NCBI GenBank assembly: GCA_030606285.1
Contig: JAUWGS010000009.1
Coordinates: 1 to 64,000, forward strand
Direction of reading: 5' to 3'
Origin: Planctomycetales bacterium
GTDB taxonomy: Bacteria > 4484-113
DNA length: 64,000 nucleotides
Shown here: piece after piece, positions 1 to 9,500 of the stretch
Numbering within the stretch: position 1 is the first letter of the stretch
Layout of the letters: each line of letters begins with the position of its first letter
Notes under the pieces: generated by a model
Databases searched by the model: none
The model's input: the letters and a program-made list of their open reading frames with translations, nothing else
What the model was told of the DNA's origin: nothing
Translations under genes and position numbers: made by a program

Positions 1-43
1 GCTCAAAATCTCTCAGTTCAAAGTGTTCTGGTATACTTCCCAT
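1..43 (-). CDS. 5' end of an unidentified small protein gene (cut by window edge)
   Basis: An ATG at position 43 on the minus strand is preceded by a strong ribosome binding site (AAAGGAGGT, about 6 nt away). The frame stays open for 14 codons to the window edge, reading MGSIPEHFELRDFE. The I-P-E-H-F opening vaguely recalls CopG-type antitoxins, but the fragment is too short to assign. It follows a small helix-turn-helix frame on the same strand. Confidence 0.4.
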   Translation of the reverse strand, partial: MGSIPEHFELRDFE

Positions 44-149
44 CGGGGACCTCCTTTGTTGTTTTCACAACTTCATCTTAGGAGATCCCCTCCTCTTTTT
101 CACCTCTACACTCAGGACTCCACCCTGAAGAGTGAAGAGCCGGCGCAAG

Positions 150-287
150 CTAGCGTAATCGGTGGGGGGCCTGCCGGCTGATCCCGTGCAACTTAGCTGC
201 TCTCCTCACACTCAATCCGTACTTCAACACTCCCTGAACCGTCGCCAACCGCAACTCCTCCCCAATCGCTCTGCCTTTTTGTCCCAT
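150..287 (-). CDS. Small helix-turn-helix protein, 45 aa
   Basis: The ATG at 287 has a good ribosome binding site (GGGAGGTG, about 7 nt upstream), and the frame ends with TAG at 150-152. The product is basic. Its C-terminal half (YGLSVRRAAKLHGISRQA) looks like a pipsqueak/transposase-type helix-turn-helix, in which an R-A-A-K-L-x-G-I-S segment is typical. It could be an intact small DNA-binding protein, the N-terminal stub of a decayed transposase, or one half of a two-gene module with the frame starting at 43. No terminal repeats were seen. Function unknown. Confidence 0.4.
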   Translation of the reverse strand: MGQKGRAIGEELRLATVQGVLKYGLSVRRAAKLHGISRQAPHRLR

Positions 288-399
288 CGATGAACACCTC
301 CCGATGCCCTACGATGTTACAACTGTCCCCGAATAGCACATCTACCGAGCAGTACTTGTATGGTATATTATCGGGTGCGAGGCCGCTGGGCCCAGTCTT

Positions 400-1455
400 A
401 TGGAAAGCGATACTCCATCAAGAAGGCGTGGTTTGACCTATGAACAGGCGGGCGTGTCGATTGCGGCACAGGACACAGCCATTGAGCTAATTAAGCCGCT
501 GGCGGAAGCCACTCATACGCCCCAGGTGCTCGCCGGGATTGGCGCATTCGGGGGCGCCTTCAAGGCGGATTTCGAGCACTTCGAAGACCCGGTGCTGGTG
601 GCCTCGACCGATAGCGTAGGCACCAAAGTGAAGCTCGCTGCACGTTTCGATGCGTGGGATAGCGTCGGACGGGACCTGGTCGCGGTAAGCGTCAACGACG
701 TCATTACGACAGGGGCGAAGCCGCTGTTCTTCCTTGACTACATCGCATGCAACAAGCTCGCGCCGAGGATTGTCGAGCGCGTGATAACCGGTGTGCGCGA
801 CGGGTGTCTCGAGTGCGGCTGCGCACTGCTGGGTGGTGAGCTTGCGGAGATGGGCGACGTCTACGGTGAAGGCGAGTTCGATCTGGTCGGCTTCGCCGTG
901 GGTGTCGTGGACTCCCGTCGCCGCATAGATGGAAGCAACGTGACCGCAGGTGATGTCGTGATTGGCATTTCATCTAGCGGAGTGCACTCGAACGGGTATT
1001 CGCTCGTGCGCAAGGCGTTCGAGTCGCTTTCCGACCGCGAGTGGCAGAGGCACGACGCTATACTGGGCTGCTCACTGGCCGAGGAATTGCTGAAGCCCAC
1101 GACGATATACTGCCGGCATATCCAGACGCTTCTCGACGCCGGGATTGAGATCAAGGCAATCGCTCACATCAGCGGTGGCGGTATACCCGGTAACGCTGCC
1201 AGAATGCTGCCGCCGGGACTGGGCTTGCGCATACTGCGTTCGGAGGTTCCCGTGCTTCCCGTTTTCCATCGCATTGCTGAGGCGGGCGGCGTTGAGGATT
1301 CCGAAATGTGGAATACTTTCAATATGGGTATAGGCTGCACATTTATAGCCGCTTCCGAGCAGGCGGAAGCCGCGCTCTCGCTGGGTAGTAATGGCATCAG
1401 CCTGCTCAGGCTTGGCGAGGTCGTGCCCGGAAGCGTGAATGTGTTGATAGAGTAA
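400..1455 (+). CDS. purM: Phosphoribosylformylglycinamidine cyclo-ligase (AIR synthetase)
   Basis: PurM closes the imidazole ring of FGAM with ATP to give AIR, the fifth step of de novo purine synthesis, in the cytoplasm. The 351-residue length fits the family. Family motifs are visible: STDSVGTK at residues 69-76 (substrate/ATP binding), the glycine-rich LLGGELAEM segment at about 143-151, and the later SGGG and NMGIG segments. The usual N-terminal LTYEQAGVSI block is present. No clear ribosome binding site precedes the ATG at 400. A TATATT -10-like box lies near 363-368. No other purine gene is adjacent; a small lipoprotein gene follows after 24 nt. Confidence 0.95.
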   Translation: MESDTPSRRRGLTYEQAGVSIAAQDTAIELIKPLAEATHTPQVLAGIGAFGGAFKADFEHFEDPVLVASTDSVGTKVKLAARFDAWDSVGRDLVAVSVNDVITTGAKPLFFLDYIACNKLAPRIVERVITGVRDGCLECGCALLGGELAEMGDVYGEGEFDLVGFAVGVVDSRRRIDGSNVTAGDVVIGISSSGVHSNGYSLVRKAFESLSDREWQRHDAILGCSLAEELLKPTTIYCRHIQTLLDAGIEIKAIAHISGGGIPGNAARMLPPGLGLRILRSEVPVLPVFHRIAEAGGVEDSEMWNTFNMGIGCTFIAASEQAEAALSLGSNGISLLRLGEVVPGSVNVLIE

Positions 1456-1479
1456 CTCTGGGTTCCAGGAGGACGCTAA

Positions 1480-1857
1480 ATGAGAAGTCTTATAATCATA
1501 ACGCTGACCGCGCTGCTTCTGCTGGCGGCGACGGGCTGCGCGCAAATCAGGGCGAACATCAAGAGTATCGTCAAGGTGACGGTGTACGATGAAACCGGAG
1601 CGACATACGGCTATGTCTCCGTCAAGCTGCTTGATGAGAATGGCGCAATGAAATACCAGCAGAATGTGAACGAGCGGGGTGTTACGATTTTCGAGGGCGT
1701 GACGGCCGGGACATACTCGTTTGACGTGGTAAACGTGAACGGGGTTAGCATACCGGTCGTGTCACCCGAAAGTGTGACGGTCAGGCTGGGCAAGACGGAG
1801 CGCGTGGACCTGAAAGTGTTGCGGGGCACGCCGGAAGAGCAGACCTATGACTACTGA
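1480..1857 (+). CDS. Small lipoprotein with a carboxypeptidase-regulatory-like fold
   Basis: The N-terminus is a lipoprotein signal peptide, with a hydrophobic stretch ending in the lipobox LAATGC, so the mature protein should be membrane anchored at Cys20. The remaining 105 residues read as a single beta-sandwich: VTVYDETGATYGYVSVKLLD, then a GVTIFEGVTAGTYSFDV segment, as in carboxypeptidase-regulatory/PEGA-like domains. The ribosome binding site (CCAGGAGGACG) is good. It probably follows purM in the same transcript (24-nt gap). No specific function can be given. Confidence 0.7.
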   Translation: MRSLIIITLTALLLLAATGCAQIRANIKSIVKVTVYDETGATYGYVSVKLLDENGAMKYQQNVNERGVTIFEGVTAGTYSFDVVNVNGVSIPVVSPESVTVRLGKTERVDLKVLRGTPEEQTYDY

Positions 1858-1976
1858 TGGCGGCTGAGCGGGCAACGTTGCGGTTTGGTCCAACCGGGTG
1901 CTGGTGCTAAACAGTGCTTGCTTGCAGGATGCAAGCGGCAGCAGTGGCCAGCATACCGAATTGTTAACTATTTCAC

Positions 1977-2005
1977 TTGACAAAGGCAGATGCCTTGTGT
2001 AACTT
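1977..2005 (+). promoter_or_regulatory. Sigma-70-type promoter of the threonine cassette
   Basis: A consensus -35 box TTGACA (1977-1982) is separated by 17 nt from TAACTT (2000-2005). It lies in the 239-nt gap after the small lipoprotein gene and would give a leader of about 85 nt before the SDR gene at 2097. No known riboswitch was recognised in the leader. Confidence 0.55.
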
Positions 2006-2096
2006 TGGTAATCGGGCCTGTAACCGGGAAATCGCGTGTGATAGGCGTGGTTGCTGTGGTTAGTCGATTCGAATAATCCCTGACTCGGAGGTAGGT

Positions 2097-3083
2097 ATGC
2101 GGGAAATCAAGCGCATCCTTGTTGTCGGCGCGGTGGGCCAGATTGGCAGTGAGCTCACGCTGGCGCTGCGCGAGAAATACGGAGCGGACAACGTTGTTGC
2201 CGCGGGGCGCAAGACGAAACCCTCACCTGCATTGCGCGATTCGGGGCCTTTTACCTGGTGCGATGTGGTCGATCGAGAGAAGCTGGATGAGACTATTAAG
2301 AGCTTCAGCATTGACACCATCATCAACATGGCCGCCATCCTTTCCGCCAAGGGCGAGAAGAACCCGCAGGCATGCTGGGACGTGAACGTAACCGGCCTTA
2401 TCAACACACTGGAAGCGGCATACGACCACAACCTGACGCAGGTGCTTTGCCCTTCCAGCATCGCGGTGTTCGGGCCCGAGACCCCGCGCGACAATACGCC
2501 GCAGGAAACCGTCCTGAAGCCCACGACAATGTACGGTGTCACGAAGGTGACGGGCGAGCTGCTGTGCGATTACTACGTGCGGCGGTTCGAGGTTGACGCG
2601 CGCGGACTGCGCTATCCGGGCATCATTTCGGCGGAGACGCTGCCGGGCGGCGGCACCACGGACTACGCGGTGGAGATTTATTATAAGGCGATAGAAGAAG
2701 GGCGGTACACGTGCTTTGTGAGAGAGGACACTTCGCTGCCCATGATGTACATGCCCGATTGCATAAAGGCGACTATGGATCTTATGGCTGCCCCATTCGA
2801 CGGACTGAAGCACCACGGCGACTTCAACGTCGGCGCGATGAGCTTCACTGCGGGGGAGCTGGCCGCGGAGATCAAAAAGCACATCCCCGGATTCGAAGTC
2901 GCATATGAGCCTGACTTCCGCCAGGACATTGCGGACAGCTGGCCCAGCAGTATTGACGACACTTCCGCGCGGGCGGAGTGGGGCTGGGAGCCGGCGTACG
3001 ACCTGGCGAAGATGACCGAGGATATGCTGAAGCGCCTGAAGGAGCGCCACGAACGCGGCGAGCTATACCAGGCGGGAGCGTAG
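2097..3083 (+). CDS. L-threonine 3-dehydrogenase, short-chain (SDR) type
   Basis: The enzyme oxidises L-threonine to 2-amino-3-ketobutyrate with NAD+. The 328-residue protein has the nucleotide-binding motif GAVGQIG (residues 11-17) and the catalytic pair Y146-x3-K150 (YGVTK). The stretches RYPGIISAE, PGGGTTDYAV and LPMMYM match the SDR-type threonine dehydrogenases (the vertebrate TDH/Flavobacterium type), not the zinc-dependent Tdh of E. coli. The ribosome binding site is CGGAGGT. It is the first gene of a four-gene same-strand run that ends in kbl, which removes the unstable product; this context strongly supports the substrate. A related sugar epimerase is the only alternative and is unlikely. 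Confidence 0.9.
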   Translation: MREIKRILVVGAVGQIGSELTLALREKYGADNVVAAGRKTKPSPALRDSGPFTWCDVVDREKLDETIKSFSIDTIINMAAILSAKGEKNPQACWDVNVTGLINTLEAAYDHNLTQVLCPSSIAVFGPETPRDNTPQETVLKPTTMYGVTKVTGELLCDYYVRRFEVDARGLRYPGIISAETLPGGGTTDYAVEIYYKAIEEGRYTCFVREDTSLPMMYMPDCIKATMDLMAAPFDGLKHHGDFNVGAMSFTAGELAAEIKKHIPGFEVAYEPDFRQDIADSWPSSIDDTSARAEWGWEPAYDLAKMTEDMLKRLKERHERGELYQAGA

Positions 3084-3167
3084 CTGAGCTGAGCCCCGAC
3101 GAAGGCGTGGACAACGCGAGGGCTCTGGCTGGGTAGGAATCCCGTGACAACTGAGAGGAATACACCT

Positions 3168-4886
3168 ATGAATTCGCCAAACAAGGGGACGAACATCGGC
3201 TCGTACGAGGAGCGGGTGAAAGACTTCGCGTGGGAAATGATTTCCCAGGAGCTGGAGTACGAGGAGGGAGCTCCCCTTAACATCGGCTGGTACTGTACCG
3301 ATCGCATCTGCGGGCAAGGATTGGGCGCCAAGACCGCGCTCATCTGGGAAAGTACCCAGGGAGAGGTGCGCAAGTACACGTTTGACCAGATGCGCCTGTA
3401 CAGCAACGCTTTTGCGAAACTTCTCCAGGAGCTGGGCGTTAAGGATAGCGAGCGTGTTGCCATCTACCTCGACCGTGTTCCCTCGCTGTATTTCTCCCTG
3501 CTCGGCATCCTGAAACTCGGTGCTATTGCCGTCCCAATGTTCTCCGCGTTTGGACACGAGGCGCTGCAGGTCCGTCTGGGTAACTGCGACGCGGTCGCGT
3601 GCATTACAGGCCCGCGTCTCGTGCGCAAGCTGCGCAAGGCAATGCCCGAGTTGCCTGCGCTCAAGCACGTCATTGTTGTGGATGTCGATAACGAGGGCAA
3701 GCTCAAGGGGGACGAGATGGCGTATTCGGTGGAGGATGCGCCGCCGGTCGAGGACTTCACCGCTTTTCCAGCCACCAAAGAGACTCCATCACTCCTGCAC
3801 TACACGTCCGGCACTACCGGTCAGCCGAAAGGCGCGCTGCACGTTCACGGCTCCATCTTCTCGCAGTACATCACGACCAAGTGGGTGATGGACCTCAAGC
3901 CGGATGACGTTTACTGGTGCACTGCGGATCCCGGCTGGGTAACCGGCATCTCATACGGCGTCATCGGCCCCTGGAGCCTGGGGGCGACGCAGCTCGTTCT
4001 AGAAGTCGGTTTCATTCCGGCTCGCTGGTACGCCGCCATAGAGAAACACCGGGTGACAGTCTGGTACTCCGCACCCACCGCTATTCGGCTGTTGATGCGC
4101 GAGGGAGAAGAAATCGTTAAGCAGTACGACCTGTCATCGCTGCGCCACCTGTGCAGCGTGGGTGAGCCCCTCAATCCGGAGGCCGTGATCTGGTCGGAGA
4201 AGGTGTACGGGCTACCGTTCCACGATACGTGGTGGCAGACCGAGACCGGGGCGATAATGATCACAAACTACCCGGGGATGGAAGTGCGGCCCGGCTCAAT
4301 GGGCAAGCCTTTTCCCGGGACGGCGGCCGCCGTGCTCGACGACAGGTTCGAGCCCATCACCGAACCCAACAAGCCGGGCAAACTGGCTCTCAAGCCACCG
4401 TGGGCCTCGATGTTCCGGGAGTATTGGGGGAATCGCGCGATATACGAGAGCAAGTTTAAGAACGGATGGTACATCACCGGCGACCGCGCGCGCATTGATG
4501 AAGACGGCTACTACTGGTTCGAGGGGCGCGATGACGATGTCATCAACACCGGTGGCCACTTAGTCGCGCCATTCGAGGTTGAGTCCGCCCTGCTGGAGCA
4601 CGAAGCTGTGGCTGAATCAGCCGCCATCGGCACTCCCGACCAGGTCAACATGGAAGTAGTAAAGGTTTATGTGGCACTAAAATCCGGTTTCGAGCCGAGC
4701 AAAGACCTCGAATTGAGTATAATGAATTTCGTCCGGAAGAGGCTGTCTCCCCTGGCTATGCCGCAAATCATCGAGTTCGTGGACAAGCTGCCCAAGACTC
4801 GAAGCGGCAAGATTATGCGGCGCGTGCTTCGCGCGATGGACCGGGGAGAGCCCATAGGCGACATATCGACTCTTGAAGACGACTAA
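3168..4886 (+). CDS. AMP-forming acetyl/acyl-CoA synthetase
   Basis: The protein belongs to the ANL adenylating family and is closest in pattern to AcsA-type acetyl-CoA synthetases. It activates a carboxylate as acyl-AMP and transfers it to a thiol. Seen motifs are the P-loop YTSGTTGQPKG from residue 212, WWQTETG, the hinge region GRDDDVINTGGH and the C-terminal catalytic lysine at about 548 (KTRSGK). I chose ATG 3168 (572 aa), with GAGAGG 9 nt upstream, over the in-frame GTG at 3144. An acyl carrier protein follows after only 15 nt, so the acceptor could be that protein's phosphopantetheine instead of CoA. The acyl substrate is not determined. Confidence 0.85.
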   Translation: MNSPNKGTNIGSYEERVKDFAWEMISQELEYEEGAPLNIGWYCTDRICGQGLGAKTALIWESTQGEVRKYTFDQMRLYSNAFAKLLQELGVKDSERVAIYLDRVPSLYFSLLGILKLGAIAVPMFSAFGHEALQVRLGNCDAVACITGPRLVRKLRKAMPELPALKHVIVVDVDNEGKLKGDEMAYSVEDAPPVEDFTAFPATKETPSLLHYTSGTTGQPKGALHVHGSIFSQYITTKWVMDLKPDDVYWCTADPGWVTGISYGVIGPWSLGATQLVLEVGFIPARWYAAIEKHRVTVWYSAPTAIRLLMREGEEIVKQYDLSSLRHLCSVGEPLNPEAVIWSEKVYGLPFHDTWWQTETGAIMITNYPGMEVRPGSMGKPFPGTAAAVLDDRFEPITEPNKPGKLALKPPWASMFREYWGNRAIYESKFKNGWYITGDRARIDEDGYYWFEGRDDDVINTGGHLVAPFEVESALLEHEAVAESAAIGTPDQVNMEVVKVYVALKSGFEPSKDLELSIMNFVRKRLSPLAMPQIIEFVDKLPKTRSGKIMRRVLRAMDRGEPIGDISTLEDD

Positions 4887-4901
4887 AAGGAGATGAAAAC
4901 C

Positions 4902-5150
4902 ATGGCGATGCAGGACCTCATCATTGAGTACATCAAGGATGAATACCTGGAGGAAGATGACGAAGTGGGCCTCGACACGTCGCTGATCACGAGCGGGATA
5001 GTCGACTCCTTCTCGATGGTATCCCTTAAAACCTTTATTGAGAACAAATACGACATCAGCATTCCGGACGAGAAGGCCGCTCCCGAGGCTTTCGATACGG
5101 TGCGCAAGATAATCGATCTGGTTCATGAGTTCAATCCCGATGCGACATAG
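4902..5150 (+). CDS. Dedicated acyl carrier protein
   Basis: This is an acidic 82-residue protein of the phosphopantetheine-carrier fold. Ser36 in GIVDSFSM is the expected attachment site. Of three in-frame ATGs (4893, 4902, 4908), the one at 4902 sits best behind AAAAGGAG (4885-4892). It lies between the acyl-CoA synthetase and kbl and is unlikely to be the general fatty-acid ACP, which normally shows the DSLD motif. It may carry an acyl or aminoacyl group made by the upstream ligase and donate it to the KBL-like synthase. That role is inferred from position only. Confidence 0.85.
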   Translation: MAMQDLIIEYIKDEYLEEDDEVGLDTSLITSGIVDSFSMVSLKTFIENKYDISIPDEKAAPEAFDTVRKIIDLVHEFNPDAT

Positions 5151-5228
5151 CCTGCAAGGCGTGGGGCGCCAGGGGCTGCACTCACACAGCCGGACTCGTT
5201 CACAATTCAAACTGCCAGGAGGATAATT

Positions 5229-6476
5229 ATGGCTTATTCGGAAAAGGCAAGAGCTGCCTATAAAGAGCTGATCGATGGTATCCGGAACGATGGCCTGTTC
5301 AAGGAGGAGCGCTACATCCATTCGGAGCAGGGCATTGAGATCAAGGTCGAGTTTCCCGCCGGCAGCGAGCCCAGGGAAGTGCTCAACTTCTGCGCCAACA
5401 ACTACCTGGGGCTTTCCAGCCATCCTGAAGTGGTCAAGGCCGCCCACGAGGGGCTGGACACCCGTGGTTATGGAATGTCCTCGGTGCGCTTCATCTGCGG
5501 TACGCAGGACATCCACCGCGAGCTGGAAAGCAAGCTGACCGCGTTCCTCGAGACTGAGGACACAATACTTTTTTCATCCTGCCTGGACGCCAACGCAGGC
5601 TTGTTCGAAGCGGTGCTGAACGCTGACGACGTGATGATTGCGGATCGGCTCGTACACGCGTCGGTTGTTGATGGAATGCGCCTGTGCCCGGCGAAGCACG
5701 ACACTTATAAGCACTCCAATATGGAGCATCTGGAGAAGAAACTGCAAGAGCATCAGGATGCCCGTTACAGGATGATCATCACTGACGGCGTCTTCTCCAT
5801 GGACGGCGACATGGCCAAACTCGACGTGATGTGCGACCTGGCCGATAAGTACGACGCGATGGTTGTTTTGGACGATTCCCATGCAACCGGTTTCATCGGC
5901 AAGCGCGGGAAGGGCACGCACGAGCACTGCGGTGTTCTGGGCCGCATCGATGCGATAACCACGACGCTGGGCAAGGCGCTCGGCGGTGCTTCGGGCGGCT
6001 GCGTCAGCGGGCGCGCCGAGCTCGTTGAGATGTGCCGCCAGCGTGCGCGTCCGTACCTGTTCTCCAACACTATGGCGCCGGTGGTCGTCGCGGCCGCGAA
6101 CAAGGTCCTGGACATAATCACCGTGACTACCGAGCGGCGCGACAAGCTGGAGGAGAGCACCAAGTACTGGCGCGAGGGTCTTGAGAGCGTCGGCTTCGAC
6201 CTCAAAGCGGGCGATACTCCTATCGTGCCCGTTATGCTCTATAACGCCAAGCTGGCTCAGGATATGTCGCGCGACCTGTTCGACGAGGGTATCTACGTCA
6301 TCGGCTTCTTCTTCCCCGTGGTGGCGAAGGGCCAGGCGAGAATCCGCACTCAGATCTCCGCCGCGCACGAAAGAGAGCACCTCGATAAGGCTCTTGAGGC
6401 GTTCACCAAGATCGGCGCCAAGTACGACATCCTGGGCAAGGGGAAGCAAGAGATTATCGACACGTACGGGCTGTAG
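5229..6476 (+). CDS. kbl: 2-amino-3-ketobutyrate CoA ligase (glycine C-acetyltransferase)
   Basis: This PLP enzyme of the alpha-oxoamine synthase family cleaves 2-amino-3-ketobutyrate with CoA to glycine and acetyl-CoA. The 415-residue sequence closely follows E. coli Kbl over its length: INFCANNYLGL-like N-terminus, SVRFICGTQD, DGVFSMDG, the DDSHATGF PLP-contact motif and the Schiff-base Lys249 in TTLGKALGG. The start is supported by AGGAGG 7 nt upstream. It completes the threonine-to-glycine pathway with the SDR dehydrogenase at 2097. An ACP gene just upstream is unusual for kbl and recalls serine palmitoyltransferase loci, but the sequence itself is Kbl-like. Confidence 0.92.
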   Translation: MAYSEKARAAYKELIDGIRNDGLFKEERYIHSEQGIEIKVEFPAGSEPREVLNFCANNYLGLSSHPEVVKAAHEGLDTRGYGMSSVRFICGTQDIHRELESKLTAFLETEDTILFSSCLDANAGLFEAVLNADDVMIADRLVHASVVDGMRLCPAKHDTYKHSNMEHLEKKLQEHQDARYRMIITDGVFSMDGDMAKLDVMCDLADKYDAMVVLDDSHATGFIGKRGKGTHEHCGVLGRIDAITTTLGKALGGASGGCVSGRAELVEMCRQRARPYLFSNTMAPVVVAAANKVLDIITVTTERRDKLEESTKYWREGLESVGFDLKAGDTPIVPVMLYNAKLAQDMSRDLFDEGIYVIGFFFPVVAKGQARIRTQISAAHEREHLDKALEAFTKIGAKYDILGKGKQEIIDTYGL

Positions 6477-6485
6477 GAAGTTGCA

Positions 6486-6515
6486 GCGCAGCCCGCCCCT
6501 AGGAGCGGGCTGCGC
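6486..6515. terminator. Strong hairpin between convergent genes
   Basis: A perfect 11-bp inverted repeat (GCGCAGCCCGC and its complement, 8-nt loop) lies just after kbl and before the end of the convergent lipoprotein gene. There is no T-run, so it may be a bidirectional transcript-end hairpin instead of a classic intrinsic terminator. Confidence 0.6.
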
Positions 6516-6548
6516 GTCTGAGTCCAACATCCTGCCCGAACTACGATT

Positions 6549-9500
6549 CTACCTATCGTAGAAATCGATCACCGCGCAGTAGATTCCATCGTCGTGGCTG
6601 TAGGCTATGAAGATGTATCCATCATGGATGTCGAGATCCAGATGAGAGACTTCGCCTTGGTTTAGCTGGTCAACCTCAACAGGATCCTGCCAGCTACCGC
6701 TATAGTATACGAGCAGATAGATAACCTCATCTTCCTCGTACGCAACACAAGGGATTTCGAGAGTCGGTTCATAGTCGAAATCGCACCAATCCCCCACGGT
6801 CGCCTGCAGTTCGGTCGCCGAACTCCAGCTCGTAGCAGTGTACTTCGCCCACTTCAGGTCGCCGTCGTCGTCCACCCAGATGGCGCCAATCTCAGAATCC
6901 CCAAGATAGTCGAGCGCCACATGTCTGCTCGTTCCTGTGTCCACGTTTTCAGTGTTAAGCGCTGGCGAGGAGCCGGTCCACGCTGAGCCTGTCCACACTT
7001 CGTACTGCACATCATCTGCGCTGCTATCAACTGTGTACAGCGAAGCCCGTGTATCTGCATCCCCCGAATAGTCATCTTGATACTGCTTCAGGTCGTGGGA
7101 CATCCCGACGTGGGTCGCGGCGCCTTTGCTCTGAACCTGCACATAGCTGTTTTTCGTGAAGCTCGATTCCCCTTCAAAGGCGATTTCGTTCAGGGCGATA
7201 TCCTCGGAAGCGTCCCGACCTTTGAACTGAACGAAACTGCCCATATTGTTCACAACCAGACGGACTGGGGAGTTGAAGTACACTGTGCCGTCGTCCACCA
7301 GGATGTTGCAGTCCCAGGAGTCATTCATCTTGGCGTACAGCTTGAGTCCGGGTCCTCCTTCAAAGCCGGGGTCCGGACTCAGGTTATAGAAGTACTGGAC
7401 GACATGAGGAACCTGGTCATCGCCGGAATACACCGTTGGATGGTACTCCAGGTCGCACTGGTAACCGAGATGTTCGCCGACTTCACTGCCGGTCCAAACC
7501 ATCTCTGGAGTAGTCCATCCGCCGGACTCTGCGGTCTTCTCCGAGAATTTGGCGACATCCGCCGGCAGACCCGGGTTAATCGTGGGGTTGGCCGAATACA
7601 CAACTCCCGGCCAGCCGGTGTCCGGGTTGACAGCTACTGAGATGCACGGAATGCCCACCCAGTCGCTACCGGTGCCGTCGTCCACCACCTCATTTCGCTC
7701 GACCACCGGGTCCCACCAGATCCTGACCTTACCGTCCTCGTCCTCATCTTCTGACCAATCGTACGTGTGGGTATGGCTTGAAGGCGAGTCGCAGGATCCG
7801 TTCATGACCGTGTGGTCGTTGTCGTAACAGGTTACAGTGATCTGATACACACCGGGATCGTTGTACGGGTGTGTGGTTATGCCGTCGAATCCTTGATCAC
7901 CGTAGGATTCCGTGTGGTTCGCTGAACCGTCACCGAACGAGAAGACAAACCTCGTTGGAAACTGATTCGTTCCGTCCGCATCTGATGAGTCAGAAGCATC
8001 AATAGTCACCGTCACAGGGTCTAATGGGTTGTTCGGCTCTGACCTCCCTACTTCGTTGGTAAGTGAAACACTGTTGATGACGGGACTCGCGTGCGTGAGC
8101 GACAGCGGGGTTATGTTAATGGTGTATTCATCGTTCTCGTCATCATCGGCGACCTTGGTCCTGCACGTGATATCCGTCGTATGGTGATCATCGTCAATGA
8201 ACTCATCCGACCTGTTAAACGTGACATCATACTCCGCCTTATAGACCTTCTCGTAATCGGGTGCACCGGGATTCTCTACAGTGAATTCCTCGTCCTCGTC
8301 ATCGAACGTGTAGTCCCAGTCAGGAGCCTGCGATTCACAGCGGTCAAACGCGATGGTCTCGATGATGTCGCCGTCCCTGTCCTGTGCCCTGGTCATAAAC
8401 TTGATGGTCGCAGGTAGTGTTGCGCTTGTAGGATTCACCGTAAACTCGATGACAGTGGGCGGTTCGGTCGCAGGGACATACTCTACTTCAACTTCCACTG
8501 TATCGGTGCTCCAGTCGCCTACTTGGTCTGTCACCCACACCGTCGCAGTGTAGGTTCGCGGTAAGGAGTAGGCCCAGTCGGTCGTGTCCGTAGTGCCTGT
8601 ATCACGCCATAGCCAGCTGTCCCAATTGTCAAAGTCCCACTCGTAATAGAGCGTGTCGCCTTCGTTCTCGTCGGTGCTCCCGCTTGCGTCGAAGGTCACG
8701 GTCTCGCCGCAGTCGGCCACCGTCGGATCAGCCGTGATGTCAGCCACCGGTGCGGTGTTTGAGCCTGCGTGGTCGAACGTGTCGGTTTCGCTGGGGATGT
8801 CCTGTTCCCCGATACTAAACACCGGCTTCACCCGAATCAGGTCACTGCCGCTTGACGTTTCAATGGTGACCGGGGGTGAAGTATCACGATAGATGCTCTT
8901 TTTGGTGAAAATGAAGGACCAATCGTCCGGTGCGTTCTGACTAGAGTTGTGCACACCGTCAGACCGATCAGCAATGAGCTTCCAGTCACCTCCGGTGCTA
9001 TCCTGCCAGTAAACATTGTATCCGTCAAGGTGACCATCCATACTATATCCAAAGTTGATGGCCAAAGGCGTAATGTCCGCGATGCTGATTTCGCCATCCT
9101 CATTGGCTAGCCGGTCGATGCGAGCATCTAGGTCATACCACTCATCGCCTTTCTTGTGCCCGAAGTTGGCACCAATCGGGTAGATGTCGTCGAGGGTTAC
9201 TACGTTATCGAAATCATAGTCTCCAGAGAGCCTTTGGTAGAACGAAAGCGTCCACTTCCACTTGTTGCTTGGACTGGTAGTCTGCACAAGGTCAAACTCC
9301 TCCTTGTTGTCCACCCCGCTGGTCTTGCACACCTTATGGAATGGGTCAACCAGTGAAGCTCCCTTGAGCGTACTAACGCTCTCGTCAATGACGATTCCGT
9401 ACCGTTCGAGCATCATGTCCTTGAACTTCTGCTCCAGATACTCTATGCGGTCTTCCAAAGACATCGCCATCAGCATGTAATCTTCTTCCGTGAAGACGTC

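Noticed and set aside
186-399. Minus-strand open frame ending in GVAVGDGSGSVEVRIECEESS
   Set aside because: No start codon with a ribosome binding site, and it overlaps the better-supported HTH frame in another phase.
1858-2096. Riboswitch or tRNA in the gap before the threonine cassette
   Set aside because: No cloverleaf or known aptamer core could be recognised; only a promoter and a small hairpin are supported.
2097-6476. Ceramide/sphingoid-base cluster as the primary assignment
   Set aside because: The dehydrogenase and the synthase match threonine dehydrogenase and Kbl motif by motif, so threonine catabolism is the better base call; the lipid idea is kept only as a finding.
5229-6530. 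Long open frames antisense to kbl, dnaK, lysS and mfd
   Set aside because: They mirror the codon structure of strong genes, have no ribosome binding sites and show no protein family pattern.
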